64,000 nt of DNA, taken from the NCBI GenBank assembly GCA_036346395.1, contig CM070596.1, positions 19,444,177-19,508,176 of the forward strand, written 5' to 3'. Shown one piece after another: positions 21,020-31,932 of the stretch. The notes below the pieces were generated by a model. That model had not been told where the DNA came from. It was given only the letters and a program-made list of their open reading frames with translations, and ran no database searches. How positions within the stretch are numbered: the first letter of the stretch is position 1; every line of letters begins with the position of its first letter. The translations under genes were made by a program, and so were the position numbers. This DNA is from Hsuehochloa calcarea. Its lineage: Eukaryota; Streptophyta; Magnoliopsida; Poales; Poaceae.

Positions 21020-22222
21020 ATGGCTCCAGCTCGAGCTGTTGCGGTGGTGTTCCTCACGGTCGGCTGTGCGTTGGCCGTGGCCGCGGCCGACGCGGCGTCG
21101 TCCACTGCGCCGACCGGATGGCTGAGGGCGCACGCGACCTTCTACGGCGGCGCTGATGCCTCTGGCACCATGGGTAAGTAACTAGCTCGATCATTACAAA
21201 CTGTGCTGATTGAATTGTACATCATGTGGTGCATAGGATAAGCAGATTATGTATGCATCGATCGCAGGTGGCGCGTGCGGCTACGGCAACCTGTACTCGG
21301 CGGGGTACGGCACGCGGACGGCGGCGCTGAGCACGGCGCTGTTCAACGACGGCGCGTCGTGCGGGCAGTGCTACAAGATCGCCTGCGACCGCAAGCTGGC
21401 GGACCCGAGGTGGTGCAAGCCCGGCGTGACGGTGACCATCACGGCCACAAACTTCTGCCCGCCCAACTACAACCTGCCGAGCGACAACGGCGGCTGGTGC
21501 AACCCGCCGCGACCGCACTTCGACATGGCGCAGCCGGCCTGGGAGAAGATCGGCGTCTATCAGGGTGGCATCATCCCCGTCATGTACCAGAGGTACGCAC
21601 ATTTTTTCATTAATTTAGTGCTCTTCTAAGTAAAAATGGCTCAAATTAATTAGTCGATCGAAACCAAATCCGCTGTGGCTAGAAGTCAGATTAGAACTAG
21701 TAATGTAGTATTCTGTCTAGAGCATAGTTCCTCCACCAAAACATTTGAATAGGCTAAAAGAGACACATGCATAACTGTAGCCCCCTACTTTTATTGCTTA
21801 GTGTAGGGGAAAATATACTTCCTTGAAGATGATGACACACATGGTTTTCTATCTTATGCTGGTCACTCTGCCCTAGTAGTTTATCTAAACACAATGTTGG
21901 TCCTTGTAGGGTTCCATGTGTGAGGCGTGGTGGTGTGCGGTTCACGATCAATGGGCACGACTACTTCAATCTCGTACTTGTGACCAATGTAGCAACCGCC
22001 GGCTCGATCAAGTCAATGGATGTCAAGAGCTCCAATTCAGCTGATTGGATGTCGATGGCACGCAATTGGGGTGCGAATTGGCAGTCTCTGGCATATCTGA
22101 CTGGACAAATGCTCTCCTTCAGACTCACTAACACTGATGGCCAGACACTTGTCTTCCAAAATGTGGTGCCACAAGGATGGAAGTTTGGACAAACATTCGC
22201 AAGCAAATTGCAGTTCAAGTGA
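21020..22222 (+). CDS. alpha-expansin, complete, three exons
   Basis: Exons 21,020-21,173, 21,268-21,592 and 21,910-22,222 join in frame to 263 residues, the usual alpha-expansin length. Introns have GTAAGT/CGCAG and GTACGC/TGTAG borders. Residues 1 to about 27 form a signal peptide, so the protein is secreted to the cell wall, where expansins loosen wall polymers at acid pH without hydrolysis. The first domain (GH45-like fold) has GACGYGNLY, spaced Cys residues (GQCYKIAC, WCKPG) and the HFD motif (RPHFDMAQPAWEKIG). The second, carbohydrate-binding domain starts VPCVRRGGVRFTINGHDYF and carries Trp residues (NWGANWQSL, VPQGWKFGQTF). Coding sequence is very GC-rich in exons 1-2, as in many grass genes. 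It is the only intact host gene seen and has no in-frame stop. A broken copy lies at 1-135. Confidence 0.95.
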
Positions 22223-22866
22223 GCACTACGCGAAAATTCCATGTGATTGATTTGTGGGCATTAGTATTCTACATGCCCAAATGGTTGGAATTTGGTTGTG
22301 TTGCGGTGCTTAGTTAAATTATGTGCATTATATTTATATAGATACCGATCCAACGGCTGCGGCTTGTACCTATGATTTTATTGTATGTGAATAATCTGTT
22401 GTTGTATATATTTGTATCCATATTAAATTCTATGGTGTAACAAAAGATGTGTATTCATTCTATCATCCTTATCTTTATAATCCAATAATTCTATGCTTCT
22501 GTAATTGACCATTCCTCCATGAGTACCCGCTTAAAGTTTTATATACAATCATGCTGGATTTTCCTAATAAAAATTAAGATGGCAAGTTTGTATAGCACAA
22601 ATATAATTGCTACATGTTGCAAGATTGGCACTTGCGTTTGCAGCATCAATACACACAAGGGCATCACCGGCATTAATGAGGCGAGTAGGCCACGGGAGAG
22701 TGCAAATGGTGAATGAGTGGGGTGGCGGTGGTGGGGAAGGGTCGGTGAGGGAGAGAGACAACGATGTGGGATCGATTTTATTGCAAGGGATTGGCACGAA
22801 AATCTCGAGGCAATCTAGTACTAAAAGATGTGCCTATTTTGTAGGAGAAAATCATGTATCTACTAC
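22223..22866. other. expansin 3' flank
   Basis: AT-rich 3' untranslated and downstream sequence. A GGGTGGCGGTGGTGGGGAAG stretch lies at 22,721-22,740. No gene or clear poly(A) signal could be fixed. Confidence 0.45.
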
Positions 22867-22874
22867 CTAGAAAA

Positions 22875-23175
22875 TAGGCCTCACTGGTGGCTCGGGAACA
22901 GACGGCCCGGCCGGTGGCCCACCAAGCTTGAGCTATTTCGGGTCAGGCTTGGGGCTCAATTCTCAGCCCGAAAGCCCGATCCAAAAGCCCGAAAAATTCA
23001 ATTACAAAATAAAATATATTTATTTAATTCTAAAATGAATTAAATATTATTTTTTATTCCAAAAACTGATTAAAATACCATTTTTAAATTTTAAAAATCA
23101 ATTTTCGGGTCGGACTCGGGCCTGCCCGTTTGAGATCGGGATTTTAAAGTCCGGTCCGGCGTTTGAACAACTCTA
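22875..23175. mobile_element. small hAT-like non-autonomous element
   Basis: A 301-base block is bounded by the 8-base direct repeat CTAGAAAA (22,867-22,874 and 23,176-23,183), the target duplication length of hAT transposons. The right end on the minus strand starts TAGAGTTGTTCAAACG and the left end TAGGCCTCACTGG, so terminal repeats are imperfect. GC-rich sub-ends (AGCCCGAAAGCCCGA; CGGGTCGGACTCGGGCC) enclose an AT-rich middle, a pattern common in Ac-like MITEs. It codes for nothing. Confidence 0.6.
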
Positions 23176-23226
23176 CTAGAAAATCATGTTTCTTTTCCAC
23201 GTGTGATATGGAACCGCTCGCACTAT

Positions 23227-26200
23227 TGTCGGATCCCAAAATTCCGATTCGGAATCCTCTGTGTTTCGTGCACCAGTCCAGGATCACGCTAGTGCACACA
23301 GTGTTAACAAAGGTGGATATCGATCCACACCAGCGAATAATAGCATAAACGATAAATAAATAAAGGTTTGACCTTACGGTCGAGTTTACATTTATTTAAG
23401 CCACGCAGGGCTAACAGAGAAATAAAGCAGCGGAAACATAAACGGCAGTGGCACCCCATCGATTCACCACAGGCAACCGACTGGGGTCAAGACCTCGCGA
23501 TTAGGCACCTTCGATAAACTCCTCCTCGAAAGCTGGTGAAGACTCCTCCTCTTCTGCTTGATTCGTCAAAACAAGCGTGAGTACACACCGTACTCGCAAG
23601 CCACACCACAGAGATGCAATATATATATACATGCTGGCTTTTTACAAGGGAAAGGCATTCGATGGTTCTTTTGCATAAATGCAATGTTTGCAATTGAATA
23701 ATAAATATACATTGATAACAGGTAAAACAATTAGATAACAATAATTTGATAATTGATTTCACAAAGACGCACACAGCTAAACCGATTATTCACATAGCCA
23801 GATGATTTATATCACACAGCTCCCTCCCCACACAGTTTTACGAAAAACTACCCCTAGTGTGAAATTCGAGCATGCCCATGATCATGACGCGCTATTCGAA
23901 TAGATTATATTATACTCTGCAGAGTTGTACACTTTACCCACAAGATATAATTAGTGTAGCTAGCACTAACCATAACAAAGCATTTCGGATCCGCATCGTA
24001 CTATGCTAGGCCCGTCTCAAAACAGACATGTGGTTGTACAGATAGGCTCAGTTCAATGGCACACATGGTGAGGTCCTTAATTGACCAAGGCAAGACTACC
24101 ATTTGCTAACTATGCCACATGATTAGCTCCCATGCACACAATTCACACGATCCACCATTTCACACAAGATATCCACCACATGCCTCGGTCTAAATCCTTT
24201 TACCACCCGATTGATTAAGTGCAACACATGCCATAACAAAGACACAAGTACACAGATTTTACCACACAGATTGCATATTCACTTAGTCAGGTTTAATAAC
24301 TGCAGTCTCACATGACATGGTGATTCGTGGCATGGCTAAGCAATCTAATCGCACTAACCAACCCACGTTGGTGCTACAATATTTACCAACTAAATATCAA
24401 CTAGGGTGACAAAGGATCAAGGCATAACAATTATACAAGGAAGGCATAACAATATGGAATTAACTACTACACCCAAAACATTTAAATAAATACTTGAATT
24501 AAGATGCAGTAACTTAAATTAAAATACTTTTAGCAAACTGGGAATCAAGATGGTCAAGGGTATAGCTTGCCTTGGAATAGGTTCAGGTGCTGGTCTTGGT
24601 CTTGGAAAGCTCCTTCTTCCTCAAACCCTCCAGAAGTATCGTCGAAGTCTACTCGCAACAAAGCAAACAACAAGAATAAATAAATAACAGAAGCAATTAA
24701 CTCCCATAAAATAATTAAAAATCTCCAATAAATAGATCTTGATTTTATACAAATTTAGAAATTTGAATGGATGGATTTGGAGTTAGGATGCAAAAGTTAT
24801 GAGGTCCCAAAGTTTGGAACAAAAGAAAACCCTAAAAATAGGATTTATTGGAATTCCGAATTATTTCTCAAAAGAAAAATCGGATTAATGCGCAAGCATG
24901 ACATCAGCATGACGTCAGCCCTGGAAAAACCAGAAAATATAAATAAAAGAAATCGGCGTGTGGGGCCCACACGTCAGGGACACGACCACGGTGGACCAGT
25001 CCACCGAGCCTCTGAGATCCTGGGCCGTGGTGGCGCGCGCGCGCGCGCGTGGCGCCGACGCGGCGCCACGTAGCCGACACGCACGCACGAGAGGTGAGGT
25101 GGTGGTGATCGGGCTCCACGTCGTGAGACGACAACGGCGGCGGCGGCTCGACGGACCGGCAACGGCTGGCTGCGGTGATCGCCGGCGAGTGAGTGGCACA
25201 GTGGAAGCTCACTCGATGCGAACCTTTAGTCTTGGTCTAGGCACAAGAGGACGACGGAGGTGGTTGGCGGCGAGCTCGGCGCGAGGCGTTCGGGTTTTGT
25301 CGGTGGCTACTCGGTGAGGTCCAGCGGCGTGGGTGGTAGCCGGAGGTAGGTCAGGGGACGGCGGACTTGGCGGCGGGCTCCACGGAGGCGGGCGTCCCGG
25401 CGGCGCAATTGAAGTTTTAGGGTTTGGTGACCAAACCCAAATCCTAAACCGCGCGCTCTAGGGCTCTTGGGGTGAGGTGGTTGGCGGATCCGTAAACGGA
25501 GTCTTGGCGATCCACAGGACCTATTTGTAGGCCACAGGGTGGGATGAGGTGGCGAGATGGCGGCGGGTTTAACGGAGTCCAAAGCGAACAGCAAGAAAGC
25601 GGGATAGCGGCGGATTTGAACTCAAAAGTGTTTGAAAGAGTCCAGGGGACGAGAGGCTTCTAGAAGGCGTCGTCGTGCGCGAAGAATCGGGCCATTTGCG
25701 AACTTGTCGGACGGAGCTCGGCGACGCAAAAATGGCGACGCGGCGTTCACGCGAGACGAAGAAGAACGGTTCGGGGCGATGACCTCGGCGGGCCCACACG
25801 CCGAGAGAAGGCGAGGCGCGCGTGAGCGGAGATCGATCGTCCGCTCGCGATCCACGGTGAGGTTTAACGGAGCGCGTGGAGAGAGAGAGCGCGCTGAGAT
25901 CAAGCGCCCAATGCGGTCGGACGCCACGAAGGATCGGTGAGATGAACAGGATCGGGCGAAGGATTTCGCCCAACTACTATTTGGAGATTTAAAATAGCTT
26001 TTCTTTTAAGAAAATACGTAAATCCAAATAAGCAATGGAAAATAGCAAATGAGCTTAGAAAAATTCGAAAATTCTAGAAAATACAACCAAGCTCATAGAA
26101 TCCAATAAAAATAGTTTTGACTATTGTCCATGTTGGAATTATTCATATTATATTGTTTGTTACCCAAAGTCCAATATTAAGCTTTTAAATTAAATTCAAA

Positions 26201-26275
26201 TAAATCCAGATGGTGAATTTTCTTCCTACTAACTAAATTAAATGATTTGAAAGCTCGAAAATTTGGGATGTTACA
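23227..26275 (-). repeat. 3' LTR of Ty3 element B
   Basis: Begins TGTCGGATCCC and ends GGGATGTTACA on the plus strand, so it runs TG...CA as an LTR should. Next to it at 26,276-26,290 the minus strand has the purine tract TTAAGGGGAAGG, the expected primer for plus-strand synthesis. The GC-rich part (24,950-25,950) gives long open frames on both strands that are not genes. Confidence 0.93.
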
Positions 26276-26319
26276 AACCTTCCCCTTAATGGAATCTCGA
26301 CCAGAGATTCAAAGCTAGC

Positions 26320-29300
26320 TAGAGAAAAGGCTAGGAACTCGACTTTCAACTCTTCTTCACGTTCCCACGTTGCTTCTCCTTACAGTGGTTACTCCATTGG
26401 ACTTTGCGAAACGAACGGTCTTGCAGTGCGGCGCTCTGCGACATCCGAATCTTGACCATTTGCTCCTTGTAGGTGAGGTCTTCTTTTAGTTCAATCGAAT
26501 CCAGCGGTGCTTTTTCTACGGTACACGAAGACACTTCTTGGTGTGAGGCGTGGAAGACATCATGTACTCGGCTAGCGATTGGGCGGCTCAAGCGATAAGC
26601 CACTTCTCCACGGCGTTCCAAAATCTTGAGCGGACCAACATACCGAGGCAAGTTTCCCTTTGGCGTGGAACCTTTTCACACCTCGAGGCGTAACTCGAAG
26701 ATACACAAAATCTTCGACTCAAAGCGAGATCGCGGCGGCGATTGTCGGCATAACTCTTCCGCTCGATCGAGCTATCTTTAATCTTTCTCGATCATGGACA
26801 CTTGCTTTTACGCTTCTTGAATAATATCCGGACCAAAGGCATGACGTTCATGGTTTCGACCGATCCAACGGGGTTCTGCAGAGCGACCATACAAAGCGCA
26901 AGCGGTGACATTTGCGATCGCTTGATAATTTGTTATTGTACGAGAACTCGCATAAGGTAAACTCTTATCCCAGCGGGTAGCATTTGCTAGAGCACGGGCT
27001 CTCAACATATCTTCTAGTATCGATTGACCCTTCGGTCATCCATCTGTCAGGGATGATATGCGATCTTGAAATTCGGATGAGTCCCAAGGGCTTCTGCAGA
27101 CTATGCCAAAAGCGGAGGTGGCGAGATCCTCGATCGACACTATCTTCTTGGGCACACCATGCAACCGATAATTCTTGACATATCTGACTCGCAGACGATC
27201 TCCCGAGTATGTGGTTTTGACCGCAGAAATGGGCCACTTTAGTGAGACGGTCCACTATTACCCAAATCGAATCGCAACCCGATTGAGTCTTGGGTAAACC
27301 GTAATGAAATCCATTCCGATTTCTTCCCACTTCCATTCGGAATCTTCAAAGGTTACAACAGACTGGTGGTCTCGATGCTCTGCTTTTACCTTCCGACAAG
27401 CGTCGCACAAGGCAACGAACTCTGCGACGTCTCGCCTGAGTTTGGCCACCAAAATTTATTCTTAACATCTGATACATCTTAGTACTACGGGGTGAATCGA
27501 ATACCTCGAGTCATGGGCCTCCTTTAAAATTAGTTGTCTCAAACCATCAATATCGGAACACGAATCGTTCATTGATCCACGGTATGTCCCGATCATCCAC
27601 CGTGAAGTCCTTGAACTTCCTTACATCATCTTCTTCTTGATGTCGGAGATCTACGAGTCTTTGGTGAGCTTGGCGAATCTGCTTCTCCAAAGTAGATCGC
27701 ACTTCTAAATTTGCCAAAAATCCATCGGATACTACTTCTAGCTTGACTGAATTCCTCTTGAAGTTACGAACAAAGCTCTTTCACTTCAAAGCATTGCAAT
27801 GGCTCTTACGGCTCAAAGCATCGGCGACAACATTGGCTTTGCCGGGATGGTAATGAATTCCAAGATTATAATCCTTTATTAACTCCGACCATCTTCTCAT
27901 CTCATATTCAGTCGGTGAGTGAAAATATATTTCAAGCTTTTATGATCATGTATATCTCGCAATGACACCGATGAGGTAATGACGCCAAATCTTCAAAGCA
28001 TGCACTCTGCTGCTAATTCTAGATCATGAGTAGGATAATTCTCTTCATGAGGCCTTAAGCGCCTTGACGATACGCTCTTCTCTTCCTTCTTGCGGGACAC
28101 ATCCTAATCCTTGACGCGATGCATCACAATAGATATCAAAATCCTTGCGAATATCAGGCAAAATCAAGATGGGGCGAAGTCGGGCACTTCTTCAACTCTT
28201 GAAACTTTCTTCACAGTGGGGTCGGGTAAACTTTTCTCTTTCTTCAACAATTGCGTAAGAGGTTTAGCAATTGGCGAGAATCCTTCAATAAAGCGGCGAT
28301 AATATCCTCGCCAATCCCAAGAAAGCTGCGAATCTGCGTGGTGAGTCTTGGGCTGCTCGATGTAATATCGCTTTCACTTTAGGGGTCAATCTGCTACTCC
28401 TGCGTTTGTCATCACATGACCAAGGAAATCCACTTCCTTCTTCGTAAGTCGCACTTGCTAAACTTAGCATACAACTGATGTTCTCTGAGCTTCTCTAGGA
28501 TTAACCTCAAATGCTCAGCATGTTCTTCTTCTGACTTGGAGTAAACCAAGATATCATCGATGAATACAACTACAAATTTATCCAAATATTCCATGAATAC
28601 CTTATTCATCATGTTCATGAAATAAGCAGGGGCATTAGTCAGACCAAAGGACATGACTAGGAACTCATAATGTCCGTACCGCGTTGAGAAAGCGGTCTTA
28701 GGTACATCCTTAGGGCAAATCTTCAACTGGTGGTAACCTGATCGCAGATCGATCTTCGAGAACACTCCGGCTCCTTTCATCTGATCAAACAGATCATCTA
28801 TCCGGCAATGGATACTTGTTCTTAATGGTGACTTCATTGAGAGACCGGTAGTCGATGTACATTCTCATGCTTCCATCTTTCTTTTTGACGAACAAAACTG
28901 GCGCTCCCCATGGTGACGAACTAGGCCTCACAAAACCTTTCTCCAAAAGTTCTTCTATTTGCTTCTTCATTTCTACTAACTCATCGGCTGGCATCCGATA
29001 AGGTCTCTTCGAGTGGTCTTTGTTCACGGCACTAGGTCGATAACGAACTCGATGTCACGATCCGGTGGCATTCCTCGTAACTCTTCTCGAAACACATCTG
29101 GATACTCCCGAACAACGGGCACATCTTCCAAAGCGACAATCCTCATGCTATTGACAAGCAGATGTCCATTACGCACTGAGGTAGCTAGAAACTCCACTTT
29201 GTTTCCTTTGGTATCCTCGATTGTAACGGCTCTTGGCCACAATCTAGTGCGGCTTTGTGCTTGGTTAACCAATCCATGCCAAGGATGACATCTATGGTTT

Positions 29301-29440
29301 GGGTGCCTAGAATAATTAGGTTAGCTAGAAACTCAACTCCAGCTATGAGTAACTTAGCCCCTAAACAGCCCACATTAGAACTTAGCTCTGCTCGGTATTG
29401 GACTAACAGAGTGCGCTTAAGAGGCATAACTTCCAATTTG
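26320..29440 (-). pseudogene. protease-RT-RNase H-integrase-chromodomain region of element B
   Basis: The protease tail at 29,185-29,436 has TIDVILGMDWLTKHKAALDC. RT at 28,412-29,027 has RPSSSPWGAPVLFVKKKDGS, KIDLRSGYHQLKICPKDVPK, FGLTNAPAYFMNMMN and the catalytic FIDDILVYSKSEEEHAEHLR. The RNase H region (about 27,650-28,400) is frameshifted. Integrase at 26,700-27,480 keeps ALCDACRKVKAEH (zinc finger end), DSIWVIVDRLTKVAHF and the NATRWDKSLPYA stretch. The terminal segment 26,346-26,651 reads VGPLKILERRGEVAYRLSRP and KVQWSNHCKEK, the chromodomain-like end. The motifs are closer to the functional consensus than in element A. Confidence 0.88.
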
Positions 29441-29512
29441 TTCTTAGTTGCAAAATTTCCGAAACAAGCGAATCTGAAGCTCGAATCAAAGCGAGCGGAT
29501 GCAGTCTTGAAT

Positions 29513-30650
29513 TTACCAGAACTTACCCAATCTGACGTCTGGTGCTTCTGGCTCCTTCAAGGTGGCGTGGTTAACACGACCTCGACAACCGATTGAGGCG
29601 CTCCTCTGGTTGGTGGTTCCACGAGAAACTCCACGGTTGTTCTCGCTTTGGGGTCTTAGCGGTGTTGCTCCAAGGTTGAAGCGAATGGAGTGATGGTTCC
29701 TTTCGAGGACACCGATTGGCGAAGTGACACAGTTGGCAAGCAATCGTAACACACCCTTGGTTCACCTGCGGATGTTGTTCCACAGGGTGGGGTTGGTGGT
29801 GTAGTGTTGCGAGGATTCGAGCAAAGGGCGAGTCTTTGGCGGTGCGGGGTCTGGCGTAACTCGTGGTTGGAAGCGATTAAGCTGGCGTGGCACTATCCTT
29901 GCCCTCTGCTTTGTTGTGGTGATGGCCTCCTCGCGATTCATCTTACGCTTGCGGTGCTCCTCCGTTCCTTGCGTTTGTCCTCCATGATCAACGCCTTGTT
30001 AACTAGTTCCGGAAATGCAGGAAGGTGTGGGCAATCAGATTGACTGCGATCTGAGTTCAATCCCTTCAAGAAACGACTACGACGAGCCTTGTCGAGAGCG
30101 ACATCCTCTGCGAGATAGCGAGCTAAGCGAGAAAACTTGTTCGTGTAATCGACAACGACATAGCTCCTTGCTTGAGAGCACGGAACTCATCTTTCTTCGA
30201 TCCATAATGCCTTGGTACATGATCGCGAAAAGCTGCGAAAATTCCTCCTGTGTGATATTCTGCGGTGCCTCATGTCTTCTTGAAGTTCTCCCACCACTCG
30301 CCAGCTATGCCCTCCATCGATGAGTGGCATATAACACTTTCTCATGATCATTGCATTGGGTGATCGCAGACTTCCTCTCAATTACGAAGCCAATCATCCG
30401 CTTCTACCGCGAGACATGTCCAGAGAAAGTTGGTGGGCGGGTCCTCATGAATTGACCAACTTGGATGGTCCTTGATGACCATGAGAGGTGGGGCTCCTCC
30501 ACGATGATTGTTGTTGTTGTTGTTCATGGCTGCATCCGTTCATCATGGTATACATCATCTGCGTTTGTCTTGCCATGAAGGCTCCAAAGTTACGCAAGTC
30601 AAGAGGGGTGCTTGGGGTGGTGCTGCGCTTTCTTTGGGATCTGCTCATTT
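29513..30650 (-). pseudogene. gag remnant of element B
   Basis: The N-terminal part at 30,445-30,648 reads RNFGAFMARQTQMMYTMMNG then a Gln run. Next, around 30,187-30,381, come retrotransposon gag residues in several frames (NAMIMRKCYMPLIDGG). The zinc knuckle near 29,703-29,752 is still visible as CYDC...CHFANRCPRKE but is frameshifted between the second Cys and the His. Gag packages the element RNA into particles; as written the frame is broken in at least three places. Confidence 0.75.
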
Positions 30651-31135
30651 CCTCCGGATCTTTGAAGTACTGGAACCACTTGCGAAGGTGTGACGAGTCC
30701 GAACCATCCGATGAAGTTCATAGGTTAGATAAGGTAGCAAGCACAAGATGAGTTAAGAACTAGACATGGGTAGATTAAACCCAACAAACACAGCTCAAGA
30801 AACTCAAATGGAATAACCTTTATTAATAGCTTATTAGTATGGCTGCAACAAATGCCTGTGGCCTTTGCGGCTCATACTTGCACGAAAAATAAAGCGGACC
30901 TAAGCACACAAACTACCGCCTAAAGGCGACTAAAAAAAAAGCGCTAAGCGACTAAGCTGGAACTCAATGAACTACTCCTCGAAAGCCTCCAAAGCCATGG
31001 CGACGCTCCTGATCGGTGTAGACTACGAAGAGTGGCATCCTCGAATCAGTCTGATGCATCGGCCCGTGTAACAGAGCGAGCGTCTTTGGGTGTAAATCTG
31101 GTGGCTCCTCATTTGTGCGAGCTCGCTTGGTCCCT

Positions 31136-31825
31136 CTAACAGTGCAACCCTCTCGCTCCTCCGGATCTCTTAGGATTTTCCTCTTGATCATCCTCGAGCT
31201 CATGCTGACCGTAGAGAGCGTGCTCTAAGACGGCGATCCTTTCCTCGGCTTCTTCCAAGGCCTGATAGGCGCACCTCAGCTCGGTGTCGGCCATTGCCAG
31301 CGACTCCTCCCGAGCAGCTGTGAACTGTGCAAGATACACTACTGTGGCATTGCCTTCCCTATTGGTAGACGGAAAGCGCGCAGATAGCTCCCCTGAAGCA
31401 GCTCTGGGATGGTAGCGGAAGACGGTGTGTTTCAGCTCTTCAGCGTAGATGTGGCAGACTCGGAGTATGGCCAGGCGTGATGACTCCTGAATTCCCTGCG
31501 CGAAGGTGGTCCTCCGGGCTGAGATGTCCAAAGGCTGGCTGCCTCTGGTGTTCCTCCTGGCGTAGACTGTCAGGCGACAGACCCAACCATGATCTCGTCC
31601 GTTGACCATGTACTCACTGCCACGGTACATTGGGCAGTCAAAGCCCCCAAGTGTCTGCAGTAGCGTCCACAGCTCTGCGGCAAGTCCTCCGCTATCTCCG
31701 AAAGTCGGCGGTAAGGCATCTGTCAAGATGGACAAAGAGATGAAAACAACTTTAAATGACGAGGAGAGAAAGAATTTCAGCAATAGTTGAGTCAAGAGAG
31801 ACATGAGATGAGTTAAGGAGTTCAA
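31136..31825 (-). CDS. extra open reading frame upstream of gag in element B
   Basis: A 229-codon frame lies between the primer-binding site and gag, on the same strand. The first about 35 residues are hydrophobic and may be intronic: TTGACAG at 31,725-31,731 on the minus strand could be a splice acceptor, making the conserved part start near PPTFGDSGGLAAELWTLLQT. It continues GGFDCPMYRGSEYMVNGRDH and GWVCRLTVYAR. The C-terminal third (about residues 168-205) is a likely coiled coil rich in Glu/Ala/Leu (ELRCAYQALEEAEERIAVLE). It has no zinc knuckle and no enzyme motif I recognise. It stays open while gag and pol beside it are broken. Function unknown; extra open frames of this kind occur in some plant Ty3 lineages. 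Confidence 0.55.
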   Translation of the reverse strand: MNSLTHLMSLLTQLLLKFFLSSSFKVVFISLSILTDALPPTFGDSGGLAAELWTLLQTLGGFDCPMYRGSEYMVNGRDHGWVCRLTVYARRNTRGSQPLDISARRTTFAQGIQESSRLAILRVCHIYAEELKHTVFRYHPRAASGELSARFPSTNREGNATVVYLAQFTAAREESLAMADTELRCAYQALEEAEERIAVLEHALYGQHELEDDQEENPKRSGGARGLHC

Positions 31826-31912
31826 TTAATCTTGTAAGTTAATTCTTCCTTAGAAAATAGTTTGGACTCACTAAGAACGGCCAATCTAACTAAGGTCAAG
31901 ACCTACGATCAA

Positions 31913-31928
31913 GTATGGCTCGATACCA
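31913..31928 (-). promoter_or_regulatory. primer-binding site of element B (initiator tRNA-Met type)
   Basis: Four bases inside the 5' LTR the minus strand reads TGGTATCGAGCCATAC. Plant initiator tRNA-Met would pair with TGGTATCAGAGCCAGG, so the site lacks one A at the first CAG. Confidence 0.8.
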
Positions 31929-31932
31929 CCTC

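Noticed and set aside
24904..25973. Overlapping open frames of about 100-134 codons on both strands
   Set aside because: They lie in the GC-rich part of an LTR, and the copy at 33.5-34.8 kb carries different breaks in them.
29513..30381. Many plus-strand frames opposite gag of element B
   Set aside because: Shadows of the minus-strand gag; no recognisable protein.
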